A model generated the notes under the pieces. The model worked only from the letters and a program-made list of their open reading frames with translations, was not told where the DNA came from and made no database searches. This document shows positions 28,783 through 38,173 of a stretch of 64,000 nt of DNA, piece by piece. The DNA is from Streptomyces sp. NBC_00513. GTDB taxonomy: Bacteria; Actinomycetota; Actinomycetes; Streptomycetales; Streptomycetaceae. Position numbers and translations under genes: made by a program. Numbering within the stretch: the first letter of the stretch is position 1; every line of letters starts with the position of its first letter. The stretch lies in assembly GCF_041431415.1 (NCBI RefSeq), contig NZ_CP107847.1:54407-118406 (forward strand). Direction: 5' to 3'.

Positions 28783-28959
28783 CTACTCGTCCTCGCCGCC
28801 GACCTCGAACCTGATCTGCTTGACCTTCCCGCTCGTGCTCAGCTCCGCGTACACGTACCGATGTCCGAGGGCGCCCACGTCGCGGGCGCTCTCCAAAGCC
28901 GCCTCCAGTTCGTCGAGCGTCATGTCCTTGTCAGCACCGCTGAATGAGATGAACGACAT
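28783..28959 (-). CDS. Small conserved-looking protein, 58 aa
   Basis: ATG 28959; reads MSFISFSGADKDMTLDELEA, then ESARDVGALGHRYVYAEL and KVKQIRFEVGGEDE. The alternation of helix and strand and sensible codon use support a real gene. It overlaps the preceding minus-strand gene by 29 bases and precedes the zinc-ribbon gene. Function unknown. Confidence 0.6.
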   Translation of the reverse strand: MSFISFSGADKDMTLDELEAALESARDVGALGHRYVYAELSTSGKVKQIRFEVGGEDE

Positions 28960-29224
28960 GACGGCATTCTCTTGGTTGACCCGCCGTCTCGGAGGCGGAA
29001 TCAGCGAGTTCCACCCTCGTCGGCCGCCCCACCGGCGGGTCAGTCCGCGGGGTCGCGGGCGCGTCGTCCAGGGAGTCGAGGAACTCGCCGAAGGTGGGCT
29101 TGGCTTCGTCGTACTCGAAGGTCATGGCGGCGGCGAGCGCCTCCCACCGACCGGTGCTGTGCCCGCAGTGCTCCAGCAGGATCTTCAGCGCGATTCGGGG
29201 GGCAGCGGCGGGCGAGGTCCTCAT
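28931..29224 (-). CDS. Hypothetical protein, 97 aa
   Basis: ATG 29224, weak ribosome site. Front half reads ALKILLEHCGHSTGRWEALA and MTFEYDEAKPTFGEFLDSLD, which looks like folded protein; the tail is less convincing. First gene of a possible three-gene minus-strand operon with the two small proteins that follow. No family recognised. Confidence 0.45.
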   Translation of the reverse strand: MRTSPAAAPRIALKILLEHCGHSTGRWEALAAAMTFEYDEAKPTFGEFLDSLDDAPATPRTDPPVGRPTRVELADSASETAGQPRECRHVVHLIQRC

Positions 29225-30059
29225 CGGCGGGGACCGATTCCGCCGACTGCCATCGGTCCAACGACCGTACGGTGCACCCGGGCCCGAGCGGGGCACGATC
29301 CACGAAGTCGCCTCACCCCCGTTCGCCGCACCAGGTCGTCGGCTACTGGTTTTACGGTGCGGGGGCTGCAGGAGGATCCTGCGGGGTCGCGGCGGTGTCC
29401 CCCGGCCGCGGCGTCCACGGCACGGACTCGATCTCGGCGAGCCACTTGTCGGCCAGGAGCGGATGGGCCGGAGCGGCTCGTACGGGGTCGGTGAAGGAGA
29501 CGGCGAGGGCAGGGATCTGCCGCCGGGCACTTGACCGCGACCTCAGCGTGCGTGATCACGACGGGGCGTTGCCTACACGGTTCACGCCGGGGCGGGTTCA
29601 GGTTGCTGCCCGGCGGGCGGCGTGAGCCGGTGTGGGCGAGGCGTGGGTTTCGTGCGCCCGGCGCGGCCGGGTGCGTCGGGCGGGGCGCCGACCTGGGAAC
29701 GTCCGAATTATTACGAATACATTCGGCCAGATATATCTACATGGCTGCTCTTGAACGCCAGGCGAACAATTGAAGACGGAACAGGTTTGCGCACTGCCCA
29801 TATCAGCAGGACGGGGGGCGCGAGGCGTCTTTGAGCGAGAGGCCGAACATTTCGGCTGAGTCGGCTAACGAAAGCCCGTACGTCTTGGGAAAACGCTCAG
29901 GATGCGCAGTTTTACGCCGCTTTGAGCAGATTTTCTTTTTAGCACATGGTGTCGCTACGGTCACTCACAGGTGCGTGCGGGGCATCGCCACGCGTCCTCA
30001 GAAAACTCGGTTCGGTACCCCGCACGCCTTCATGTACGACTCGAAAGGATGTACCTCTC
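29225..30059. other. Intergenic stretch, locally AT-richer
   Basis: No secure gene. A minus-strand segment at about 29344-29559 has protein-like sense split over two frames (ITHAEVAVKCPA, then IPALAVSFTDPVRAAPAHPL) and may be a frameshifted small gene. From 29700 to 29950 the DNA is unusually AT-rich for this window (GAATTATTACGAATACATTC, GATATATCTACATGG, TTTTCTTTTTAG), which could be promoter DNA or foreign sequence. Confidence 0.4.
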
Positions 30060-30332
30060 TTGCCACGTACCCCTCGCCGGCGTCCGGTCAAACTCCCCTC
30101 CGGCGATTCGGCACTACCCCAAGGTATTGCGCGTGACGAAAACTTTCGTCACGTGAACCAGTCGGTCAAGGCCGCACTTTTGGTGTTCCTGGCCGTGGTG
30201 TTCACCGGATATCTCCTCATCCTCCGGCCGCCCGTCCAGATCACGGTCTCCGTCGGCGCTCCGGCCGCCCTCCTCAGCGTGGCCGCGACGGCCGTCCTCG
30301 GCACCCGCCACGTGCGCGGTCGCCGGCGGTAA
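30060..30332 (+). CDS. Small membrane protein, 90 aa
   Basis: TTG 30060 with AAAGGA about 10 bases upstream. Polar N-terminus (PRTPRRRPVKLPSGDSALPQ), then ENFRHVNQSVKAALLVFLAV and VFTGYLLIL, and a second hydrophobic segment GAPAALLSVAATAVLG, ending RHVRGRRR. Two membrane spans are likely. Function unknown. Confidence 0.5.
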   Translation: MPRTPRRRPVKLPSGDSALPQGIARDENFRHVNQSVKAALLVFLAVVFTGYLLILRPPVQITVSVGAPAALLSVAATAVLGTRHVRGRRR

Positions 30333-30505
30333 CCCCGGCGTGAGCGGGGGAGAGGAGCACCGTTGCGCTCTCCCCCGTCTCCGGCACCACCCCCCGACGG
30401 CCAGATCCGGCCGGTGTGACGAAATCTCGGAATTCCGTGGAACTTCCGCAGCGGCGGCTTGCGCGCACCCGGTCTGAACCCCTTTCGTGACGGACGGAAG
30501 CACTC

Positions 30506-31978
30506 ATGAACACCTGCGAGCACTGCAAGATCCAGTTTGTGACGATCGTGCCCAACAGCCGGTACGGACGCCCCGCGAAGTACTGTGGCGGCGCGTGCCG
30601 CCAGGCGGCCTACCGCGCACGACAATCCGCCGAAGCACCACCGCCGGCACCCACCACCGAGGCACCCCCCGCGGCCCGGCCCGCCGCACCCGCCCCCGCG
30701 GCGCCTGCGGCTCCCACCTACGTACGGGCGACGCACACCGTTGCCACGCCGGGCGGCAGCGCGGACGAGGTCCTCCACGAGGTCATCAAGGACCTCCAGG
30801 ACGGTACGCGCGAGCTCGCCCGAATCCTGCAGACCTCCGACGCAGAGGAGGCCCTCCACCGGATCTACCGCATGCAGGAACAACTGGAGTGCCTCACCGC
30901 CGGCTTCGTCGGCCTGGCCCGACACCGCCGCGTCACCTGGGGACGCATCAGCACCATCCTGCGCATCTCCGAGGACACAGCCCGTCACCGCTACACCGAC
31001 GACCACATCCTGCGGCGCCTCAACCGCTTCATGCGCGGCCGCGACACCACCCCGGCCTCCCTCACAGACATGTACGCCTCCACCGTCCTCGCGCCCCCGC
31101 CCGCCCCGGCCGTGATGGCGGACAAGGTCACGGCCACCGAAGCGGGGCCCGCCGCCACGCCGGAAACCGAGTCCAGCACCACCCCCCGCGACCCGTCCGG
31201 CGCCGCCTACAACCGCCTCGCCCCCGTGCTGTCCATGCTGGTGCGCACCTCGAAACAGACCAACAAAGAGGTCAGTGCCCGGATGGGCATCTCCGCCTCC
31301 TACCTCTCCCGACTCGTCAGCGGCGAACGCATCCCCACCTGGAGCCTCACCCAGAAGTTCGCCCGCGCCTGCGGCGCCGACCCCGACGTCCTGCGCACGG
31401 TATGGGAGAGCGAGAAACTTCGGGAACGGGCCCGCGGCCCCCAGCCTCCCCTCGCGGAGCCGGCCCTGCCCGCCGCCCTGCGGCTGCACCAGGCCGTCCG
31501 GACCCTGCACCTCCGCGCCGGCCGCCCCGCCTCCCAGGACATCGCGCTGGCCAGCCACTGGGCGCTCAGCGTGGCCGACGTGGCCTCCGTCACCGAATGC
31601 CAGAAGATCCCCTCCTGGCGGGTCCTCAAGGCGTTCGTCCTGCTCCTCGGCGGCGACCGTGAATACTTCAGGAGGCTGTGGACGGAAGCCAACACCGAGA
31701 TCCACCACGGCCCCACCGGAACCGAACCACAGCCGCCCACGGCACCGGACTCCGCAGCACCCGCTGACGAACCGACCACCGGAATCAGCACTGCCCTCGA
31801 AGCCTTCAGCAGCACCCTCAACGAGGACACCACCGTCGAATCGCAGATGGCCCGTCTCCTGGACAAGCGATCCCAGCAAACGCCCACCCGGCGCGCGCCC
31901 CGCTTATCCGAACTGGCCGCCCGCCGCCCGGCAGGCCGCAACTGGACCACCATGCGCATCGCACGCCCCGGTCTCTGA
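30506..31978 (+). CDS. Zinc-finger plus helix-turn-helix regulator
   Basis: 490 aa. An N-terminal Cys motif, NTCEHCKIQFVTI and AKYCGGACRQAAYRARQ, resembles small Zn fingers of actinobacterial proteins. A Pro/Ala linker follows. An XRE-like HTH lies at ~245-300 (QTNKEVSARMGISASYLSRL, VSGERIPTWSLTQKFARACG), with a second HTH-like unit near 360-410 (ALSVADVASVTECQKIPSWR). Unlinked to recognisable targets; the next gene downstream is a small unknown. DNA-binding is likely; role unknown. Confidence 0.65.
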   Translation: MNTCEHCKIQFVTIVPNSRYGRPAKYCGGACRQAAYRARQSAEAPPPAPTTEAPPAARPAAPAPAAPAAPTYVRATHTVATPGGSADEVLHEVIKDLQDGTRELARILQTSDAEEALHRIYRMQEQLECLTAGFVGLARHRRVTWGRISTILRISEDTARHRYTDDHILRRLNRFMRGRDTTPASLTDMYASTVLAPPPAPAVMADKVTATEAGPAATPETESSTTPRDPSGAAYNRLAPVLSMLVRTSKQTNKEVSARMGISASYLSRLVSGERIPTWSLTQKFARACGADPDVLRTVWESEKLRERARGPQPPLAEPALPAALRLHQAVRTLHLRAGRPASQDIALASHWALSVADVASVTECQKIPSWRVLKAFVLLLGGDREYFRRLWTEANTEIHHGPTGTEPQPPTAPDSAAPADEPTTGISTALEAFSSTLNEDTTVESQMARLLDKRSQQTPTRRAPRLSELAARRPAGRNWTTMRIARPGL

Positions 31979-32064
31979 AATCCCGCACCCGAGCGCCTCC
32001 CGGACCCGAGCAGGCCGGTGGGGCGAGGCGTCATCCCTCCCGCCTCCAGTACAGAGGAAACAAC

Positions 32065-32352
32065 ATGATCACCGTCTACCGGGTGGTGCTCGCCACCCCC
32101 TCCACCATGGACGCCGACGCCTACAGGGAGCTCTGCTGGGGCGCCGGCCTGGACCTCACGGACACCGGCTACGGGTTGCTGCTCGCCGTCGACGACCGCA
32201 GTGGCGACGTGGTCACCGCGGTCGTCGACGACGTCGAGTACGTGCGACTCCTGATGGGCGCCTCCGGCATCGAGGTACCCGCCGACAAGATCACCCGCAC
32301 GCTGCCCGACTGGCCGGACCTCCACCCCGAAGCAGCCACCGTCTGGCCCTGA
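32065..32352 (+). CDS. Hypothetical protein, 95 aa
   Basis: ATG with AGAGGAAAC upstream. Compact alpha/beta sequence (MITVYRVVLATPSTMDADAY, GLLLAVDDRSGDVVTAVVDD) with no known motif. It lies about 85 bp downstream of the zinc-finger regulator, in the same direction. Function unknown. Confidence 0.6.
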   Translation: MITVYRVVLATPSTMDADAYRELCWGAGLDLTDTGYGLLLAVDDRSGDVVTAVVDDVEYVRLLMGASGIEVPADKITRTLPDWPDLHPEAATVWP

Positions 32353-32680
32353 CGGGAACCAGCTCCCGTCGGCTGGAGCAGGAGGGCCCGGTGAAGCCCG
32401 CGCGGGCGATCAGAAGAACGAACAGGCGCAGCTTCTTGCCGAGGATCCGGCCGATCGCCCGGAGAGTGCCGGAGAGGCAGCGGATCTGCCTCGGGGACAT
32501 CCATCAGCACCACGGGGAGACTCGTCCGGCAAGTCCTGCCCGCCCGCCGCCCTGAGTCTCCAGAGCGGGCGACGCAGGATCGGCCGGATGTACCCCGCGC
32601 GAAGGCTCCCCACAGATTCAGACACGCCCCGGGCCCACTTCAGGGCCCGGGGCTTTGGTCTCCAGCCAGGAGGTAGCAGT

Positions 32681-33425
32681 ATGCGCAAGGCCGACATCGG
32701 TATCGCCAGCCGACCGGGAGTCAGGCCCACCCGTCCGGGAGATGCCCCCGGATCCGCTGACGCGGCGCACGCCTGGACCGCCGCCGGCGGGGCCGTCGGC
32801 GCCGCCGTCATCGACGGCATCGGCCACAGCACTGAACTCCACGCCCTGGTCCCCGTACTCGCCGTCGACGCCGCCCGCCGGACAGCACTACGCCACCCCA
32901 TGGCCGGGCTGATCGGAGCCGCCGAGCTCCTGCAAAACCCCGGAGCGCCACGCGGCGGTCCCGACGCGGTCGGGATCACCGCCCGCGTCCGGGCCGACGG
33001 CACGTGGATCGCGTGGGCCGGTGACTGCCGCGCCTACGGGCTCGACCCCGACACCGGCATCCTCACCCGATACACCACCGACCACACCGTCGCCGCCCAC
33101 TACGCCCAGCAGGGCATGCCCGCCGACGAGGCCGCCACCTACTCCTCCAAACTCACCGTGCTTCAGCGACCTCTCCATCGCGGCCTGCAACGAAGCCCCG
33201 ATCCCCAAGCGCCACCTGGTGATCCTCACCAGCGACGGCGTCCACGACCAGATGGACCCCACCGTCCTCGACGGCCTGGTCCACGCACACCACAACGATG
33301 CCCAAGCGCTCGCCGAGGCCCTGGTCGCCGCTGCCGAGGACGGCATCGAGGACGGGCAGCCCTACCGCGACGACGCCACCACCATCGTCATCCGCCCACT
33401 GCCGGCCCCATCCGACATCGCATGA
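32681..33425 (+). pseudogene. PP2C-type phosphatase, frameshifted
   Basis: ATG 32681 with AGGAGG upstream. The first frame shows the PP2C metal strand AAVIDGIGHSTE and WIAWAGDCRAYGLDPDTGIL with TRYTTDHTVAAHY. From about 33160 the sense moves to another frame (FSDLSIAACNEAPIPKRHLV, ILTSDGVHDQM, DDATTIVIRPL). A one-base indel near 33155-33165 would explain it; repaired length about 248 aa. Either decayed or a sequencing error. Confidence 0.65.
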
Positions 33426-33632
33426 GCACCCGGTACTCCCCGGCACCGGTCACGCACTGAAGGGCTCCGCCTCAGAGCACGAACAACAGCACCAGCGCCG
33501 CCGTTCCGTAGGGCCGGCCGACCCTACGGACGGTTGAACGACCCCCTGGCCAGCACGCAGACCAACAAGATCAAATGGAAGGACGGCCTGACAGGCGCCG
33601 ACGGGACGCAGAACGGGCAGAATTGCGACGGT

Positions 33633-34370
33633 ATGGATTCACCAACTCTCCCAGCGCCTTCACCTCGCCGTGTTCCCGAGGGCAAGGGTCGCAAGCCGCT
33701 CCGGTCCCGTGTCCGGCATGGCAGCCCCTCCTGCGCCGACTACGGCTGCACGCGCCTCGAGTGCATAGCCGCGGCGCGCCGGGATCGTGCCCGGCGGACC
33801 AGGGAGTTGAGAGCCGGCCGACCCGCCCGGGTCCCCGCGGCCGATGCCGCTGCCCATGCCTGCCAGTTGCAGGAGACGGGTCTGTCGGCCGCCGACATCG
33901 CCGAGATCTCGGGCGTCGCCGTCACTCTCGTGCGACGCCTTCTACGCCCGGCCGGGGAACGGCCGGCCATTGTTCACCGGGTCACCTCGGAAGCCATCCT
34001 CGGTATCCCGCTCACCAGTGCGGTCAAGCGGGATCGCCTCCTGCCTGGGCTGGTTGGCGCGGAAAGGGCCGCCACCAGCCTGCAGAATCTGGCCGAACGA
34101 GGATGGCCTACAAGCTTCTTGGCCGCCCGGCTGGAAACCACACCGCACACGCTCGCCGCCATCCGCGGCCGGGAACGCCGGCGCCTGGCCCTCGCCCTGG
34201 ACCGCAAGATCCACCGCTTGGCCGCGCTCCTGCTCGCGAGCGAGCCGGCGGATCACGGCATCGCCGAGCACCGATTCCGCCGCACGAGGACCGCGGCCCT
34301 GCGACGGCGAGCCGCACTGGCACAGCCCATGTCCACGGCCCTGCGGAAGGAGCCGGGGCAGGTGCTTTGA
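33633..34370 (+). CDS. Helix-turn-helix protein of unknown role
   Basis: 245 aa from ATG 33633 (TTG 33534 is the frame's first start; neither has a clear ribosome site). Starts with a Cys-containing segment (SPSCADYGCTRLECIAAARR) followed by HTH-like helices (LQETGLSAADIAEISGVAVT, LVRRLLRP). A second HTH occurs (GWPTSFLAARLETTPHTLAA). Unnamed proteins of this type are common in Streptomyces. It ends just before the convergent DNA ligase gene. Confidence 0.55.
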   Translation: MDSPTLPAPSPRRVPEGKGRKPLRSRVRHGSPSCADYGCTRLECIAAARRDRARRTRELRAGRPARVPAADAAAHACQLQETGLSAADIAEISGVAVTLVRRLLRPAGERPAIVHRVTSEAILGIPLTSAVKRDRLLPGLVGAERAATSLQNLAERGWPTSFLAARLETTPHTLAAIRGRERRRLALALDRKIHRLAALLLASEPADHGIAEHRFRRTRTAALRRRAALAQPMSTALRKEPGQVL

Positions 34371-34375
34371 ACAGC

Positions 34376-35401
34376 TCATCCCGCCGCCCGGTGGGGGCCT
34401 GTCCCAAAGAGGGGCGCGTCCTGGGCCGTCACGTCCAGGCGGAGGCGGCGAAACCGTAGGGGATGCCGATGGATGCCGCCGTGGTCGACGGCGGTGTCGG
34501 CGCTGATCTCCGCCACCAAACGCGGGTCGACAAGAACGACGTCCAGGACTTCGCGGGACCCCCATGTCACCGAGAACCGTGCACCGGTCCACGGATGCCC
34601 GGGCGATGCGGCCATCAGGCGTTCGGCGACCCGCCGTGCCTGATCCGGGTGCAGGGGTGCGGTACGGCCGATGGCGCGCAGTCGACCGCTGTCGTCGTGG
34701 CGGCCGAGGATGAGGAGCTGGGGGCGGGCGAGGGTGCCGGTGACGCCACCGATGATCGCTTCGGTGGTGTCCCGACGGCGGACCTTTGTCCACCCGCGAT
34801 GGTTGGGCAGGTAGCGCTGGCTCATGCTCTTGATCAGCAGGCCTTCGACGCCGGAGACGTCCGTCCAGGACTCCAGCCACTCGCGGGCTTTCGCGAGGTC
34901 GGTGGTCATCGGGCACAGCGTCCACGGCGCACTCAGGCCACGGGCCGCGAACAGCACCTCCAGGCGTCGGCGACGCTCCCGATACGGCAGGTGCAACAGC
35001 TCGGCGCCGTCGGCCTGGAGAAGGTCGAAGACGACGAAGTACGCGGGCGTACGGGCCGCCAGGGCGGGAGCGCCGCGGGCGCGAGCGGCGGCCCGGCGCT
35101 GAAGCGCCTCGAACGACAACCGGCCTTCATCGGGATCCCAGACGAGGAGCTCACCGTCCAGGACCAGACCGTGGGGGAGCTGCTCGATGGCGGCCGCGAC
35201 GAGGTCGGGGAACCCGCCCTGAATGAGCGAGCCCCGCCTCGTCTGCAGCAGCACCTGCCCGCCGGGGGCGGGCGAGGTGAACAGCAGACCGCGGTGGCCG
35301 TCGAACTTCTGCTCATACGCCACATCGCGCAGCAGGCCCGAGGTCGGAATTGCTTCTGCGGCTTGCGCCAGCATCGGCTCCACCGGCGGCCGCAACGTCA
35401 T
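34376..35401 (-). CDS. ATP-dependent DNA ligase (LigD/LigC-type)
   Basis: 341 aa. Nucleotidyltransferase motif I YEQKFDGHRG carries the AMP-binding Lys; also LVLDGELLVWD (motif III), YFVVFDLLQADG, VEGLLIKSM (motif IV), and GWTKVRRRDT (motif V). A C-terminal OB fold follows. No polymerase or phosphoesterase domain, so it is a stand-alone ligase. It is 34 bp downstream of ku in the same direction, the usual bacterial end-joining operon. Confidence 0.9.
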   Translation of the reverse strand: MTLRPPVEPMLAQAAEAIPTSGLLRDVAYEQKFDGHRGLLFTSPAPGGQVLLQTRRGSLIQGGFPDLVAAAIEQLPHGLVLDGELLVWDPDEGRLSFEALQRRAAARARGAPALAARTPAYFVVFDLLQADGAELLHLPYRERRRRLEVLFAARGLSAPWTLCPMTTDLAKAREWLESWTDVSGVEGLLIKSMSQRYLPNHRGWTKVRRRDTTEAIIGGVTGTLARPQLLILGRHDDSGRLRAIGRTAPLHPDQARRVAERLMAASPGHPWTGARFSVTWGSREVLDVVLVDPRLVAEISADTAVDHGGIHRHPLRFRRLRLDVTAQDAPLFGTGPHRAAG

Positions 35402-35435
35402 TGCGTGGCCTCCGTTCGCGAGCTGGCTGTCCGGG

Positions 35436-36422
35436 TCATGCGCGGGACAGGGCCTTCACCAGGTCCTCGCGGGTCATGTTCGAGCGGCCGGGGAGGTTGG
35501 CGGTGGCGGCCTTCTTGTAGAGGTCGGCTTTCGACAGGCCGTTCAAGTCCTCCTTTGATGCGGCGCGGATCCGCTTCTTCGCCGCCGGCTTCTTCGCGGC
35601 CGCGGTCTTGCCGGATGCGGTGGCCTTCCCGCCGGTGGCCTTGGAGCTGCCGGCGCGTTCGACGCTGGCGCGCAGGGCTTCCATGAGGTCGACGACGCCG
35701 GTGGGCTCCGCGGGCTCTTCGGCCTTCTCGACGGTGTCGCCGGCCTTCTTCGCGTCGATGAGGGCGGCGACCTTCTCCTGGAAGGTGTCGTGGAACTCGT
35801 CGGGGTCCCAGGTCATGCTCAGGGTCTCGATGAGCTGCTCAGCCATCCGCAGCTCCTTGTCCGAGGCCTTGGTCTTGCCGGGGAGGTTGTCGATCTCCTT
35901 CTTCGGGTCCCGGATCTCGTCCGCCCAGTGCAGGGTGTGCAGGGTCAGGAGCCCGTTCTCGGCCTTGAGCGCGACCAGGTACTCGTGCTGGCGCATGACA
36001 AAGGTGGCGACGCCCGCCTTGCCCGCCTTGGCCAGGGCCTGCTCCAGCAAGCTGTAGACCTTCCCGTACTCCGTACCGCGCGGCCCGAGGTAGTAGGTCT
36101 TGTCGAAGAAGATCGGGTCCACCTCGTCCAGGTCCACGAACCCGGTGATCTCCAGCGACCGGGAACGCCCCGGGGCGATCTCGTCGAGCTCGTTCGGCTC
36201 GACCAGGACGTACTCGCCACCGGCGTCGTAGCCCTTCACGATGTCGTCCAGCTCGACTTCCTTGCCGGTGCGCTCGTTTACGCGCCGGTTGCGGATCCGA
36301 TCCGAGGTGCCACGTTGTAGCTGATGGAAGTGGATCGTGTGGCTGTCGGTGGCCGTATACAAGCCCACCGGCAGGCTGACCAGCCCGAACGACAGATTCC
36401 CGGCCCACACCGGACGCGCCAC
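35436..36422 (-). CDS. ku: Ku DNA end-binding protein
   Basis: 328 aa from GTG 36422, preceded by GGAGGAGGTGG. Family start VARPVWAGNLSFGLVSLPVG and SDRIRNRRVNERTGKEVELD; then FVDLDEVDPIFFDKTYYLGP and HEYLVALKAENGLLTLHTLH. A Lys/Ala-rich tail carries a SAP-like end (LNGLSKADLYKKAATANLPG). Ku homodimers bind DNA ends and recruit the ligase encoded next door. On a linear replicon this may help repair or recircularise ends. Confidence 0.93.
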   Translation of the reverse strand: MARPVWAGNLSFGLVSLPVGLYTATDSHTIHFHQLQRGTSDRIRNRRVNERTGKEVELDDIVKGYDAGGEYVLVEPNELDEIAPGRSRSLEITGFVDLDEVDPIFFDKTYYLGPRGTEYGKVYSLLEQALAKAGKAGVATFVMRQHEYLVALKAENGLLTLHTLHWADEIRDPKKEIDNLPGKTKASDKELRMAEQLIETLSMTWDPDEFHDTFQEKVAALIDAKKAGDTVEKAEEPAEPTGVVDLMEALRASVERAGSSKATGGKATASGKTAAAKKPAAKKRIRAASKEDLNGLSKADLYKKAATANLPGRSNMTREDLVKALSRA

Positions 36423-36579
36423 GACGCCACCTCCTCCAACAGCCCCCTCCTCCAGCTCACGGCCCCTACCCACTCCACGCCACCCGACCTCGACGCCAGC
36501 CGCACGCCTGTCTGCCGAACGGGTCACGAACCGGAGCGCCGACTTCCCTCACTGAATCGAACAGGTTTACGATTCAAGG

Positions 36580-36942
36580 GTGACCGACGAAAGCACCTTC
36601 CCCGACGACCTCCTCCAGCTCCAGGAGCGCCTCCACCGCGCCCACACCGAACACCGCGCCTACCTCGCCGACCTGCCCTGGAGCGTGGAACCCCAGACCG
36701 GCTGGACCCGCGGGGAAAGGTTCTCCCACCGCGGCGACGTCCCCGACAGCCCCGGCTGGAGCGACGAGCAGAAGGAGACGGTCGACCGGATGTGGGCCGA
36801 GATCCGGGAACTGTCGATGGCCGTCGCCGACCACCCCCACTGGGCGTCCGTCCCACGCGACGTCCTGGTGGATGCCCGCATGCGACTCAAGAAGCAGACC
36901 CGCCCCGCCGAACCCCGCATCGAAGTAGCCGAGGCGGCGTAA
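36580..36942 (+). CDS. Hypothetical protein, 120 aa
   Basis: GTG 36580. Helical, acidic (LLQLQERLHRAHTEHRAYLA, QKETVDRMWAEIRELSMAVA). Divergent from ku by 157 bp and followed 5 bp later by the DUF6233-like gene, so the two are probably an operon. No family recognised. Confidence 0.6.
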   Translation: MTDESTFPDDLLQLQERLHRAHTEHRAYLADLPWSVEPQTGWTRGERFSHRGDVPDSPGWSDEQKETVDRMWAEIRELSMAVADHPHWASVPRDVLVDARMRLKKQTRPAEPRIEVAEAA

Positions 36943-36947
36943 ACGCC

Positions 36948-37298
36948 ATGCAGGAACCCCTCCTGCCCCTGCCACCGGCCCTGGACCAGCTCCTGGTCAT
37001 ACGCCGCTGGCTGGAGCTCACCCTCGCCCGCGTCGACGAAAGAATCACCGCGGTTCGCGCCGCAGACGAACAGCGCACCCACCGCCTGCCCCCGCCGGAG
37101 CCGCCCCGGTGGTGGATCGAGTACGGCATCGGCGCCGGACGACGGCCGGACCGCGTCCACACCGGCGCCTGCAAAGTCACCAGCCGCGGCCGCGCAGCCA
37201 CCCGCGACATGATCCTTGAGGTACTGCGCACCGTACCGTCGGTGATCGCGTGCCCGCTGTGCCGACCCGACAGCGAACTGGGACTGCTCGAGAGCTAG
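36948..37298 (+). CDS. DUF6233-like protein, 116 aa
   Basis: ATG 36948. Pattern LDQLLVIRRWLELTLARVDE, PPEPPRWWIEYGIGAGRRPD, HTGAC and VIACPLCRPDSELGLLES matches a Streptomyces-specific family of unknown function that has many copies per genome. The paired Cys near the end may bind metal. The family name is from memory. Confidence 0.6.
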   Translation: MQEPLLPLPPALDQLLVIRRWLELTLARVDERITAVRAADEQRTHRLPPPEPPRWWIEYGIGAGRRPDRVHTGACKVTSRGRAATRDMILEVLRTVPSVIACPLCRPDSELGLLES

Positions 37299-37667
37299 GC
37301 CAGGAGTGTGAATAGGCACCGTGAGTCGTAGCCGAACTGCTGCAGCGGTGCGCGCAGCGAGGCCGAGGCCTTCGGCGCGAGCCGAGATTGCGCCGGTGCG
37401 GGGCCCACATCCATGGCGGACTCGATGCATGGGCCTGGGCGGTACCTGATTTCCGAAGGCCGGTCTCAAGTCGCTCGGCCAAGCTCTGGAAGCCGAGCGG
37501 CCGTTCCCGTCCCTGGCGGACCGCGCCGATCGAAGCCGTCACCTCTAGCGCCCGCCGCGCCCGCTACCGGCCCCCCAGGGTCGACCAGGAAATCCCGCAT
37601 CCCTGACCCAGGCCCTTCCCGCTCGGCGCGATTTGGTCGCGTACGCCTGGAAGGTCGGCTCTGCGCG
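37299..37667. other. Gap without a supported gene
   Basis: Roughly 370 bp. A minus-strand frame (IGAVRQGRERPLGFQSLAER, 37440-37530) has some protein-like sense but no recognisable family and is cut short. Possibly debris; nothing else seen. Confidence 0.3.
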
Positions 37668-37907
37668 CTAGGGGCGGGTGAATACGAGGTTCGCGTGCCG
37701 CTGGAGTCCGTCGCCCTCGAACTGGCTGCTCGCCAACGCCCACCCGATGGCAGTCACCTCCTGGATAGCCTTGGCCAGGTCGACGTCGTGCTTGGTGGGG
37801 CGTGGGTAGAACTTCCGAATGAAGACGGTGTCCCCGCGGTTCCACGCGTCGCCAGCGGCAACCTCTATCGGGGGAATGGCGAGCTTTTTGAGCAACTTCT
37901 TCAACAT
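37668..37907 (-). CDS. Hypothetical protein, 79 aa
   Basis: ATG 37907 fits the protein-like part: MLKKLLKKLAIPPIEVAAGD, NRGDTVFIRKFYPRPTKHDV, DLAKAIQEVTAIGW. The upstream extension of the frame has biased composition. Mixed alpha/beta, basic N-terminus. Function unknown. Confidence 0.5.
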   Translation of the reverse strand: MLKKLLKKLAIPPIEVAAGDAWNRGDTVFIRKFYPRPTKHDVDLAKAIQEVTAIGWALASSQFEGDGLQRHANLVFTRP

Positions 37908-38173
37908 GCGCTGAGCGTAGTGAGAGTGTGGCGTGAGACGGAAGCACTCATGGCCAACAGCCTCCCCAGCCCGGCACACGGCGTACGCAGCATCGACTGC
38001 CCTTCCAGGCGGAGCGCACCGGAAGAAATCGCCGCTGTCCACTCTGAGGTGACAGCTCACGCCGTGAGGGGGGCCGCCGTAGAGAGGGGGACGGAACGGA
38101 GGCCATGCAGGGGTCGGGCCGCGATATCGTGGAGTCTTCTTATCTACAGTTTGTGATCTGGCAGGAGTATCGC

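Noticed and set aside
29344..29559. Possible frameshifted minus-strand gene
   Set aside because: Sense-like text in two frames but no family, start or ribosome site strong enough to call.
34463..35686. 407-codon plus-strand frame opposite ligase and ku
   Set aside because: Antisense shadow; no motif, while the minus strand encodes clear ligase and Ku.
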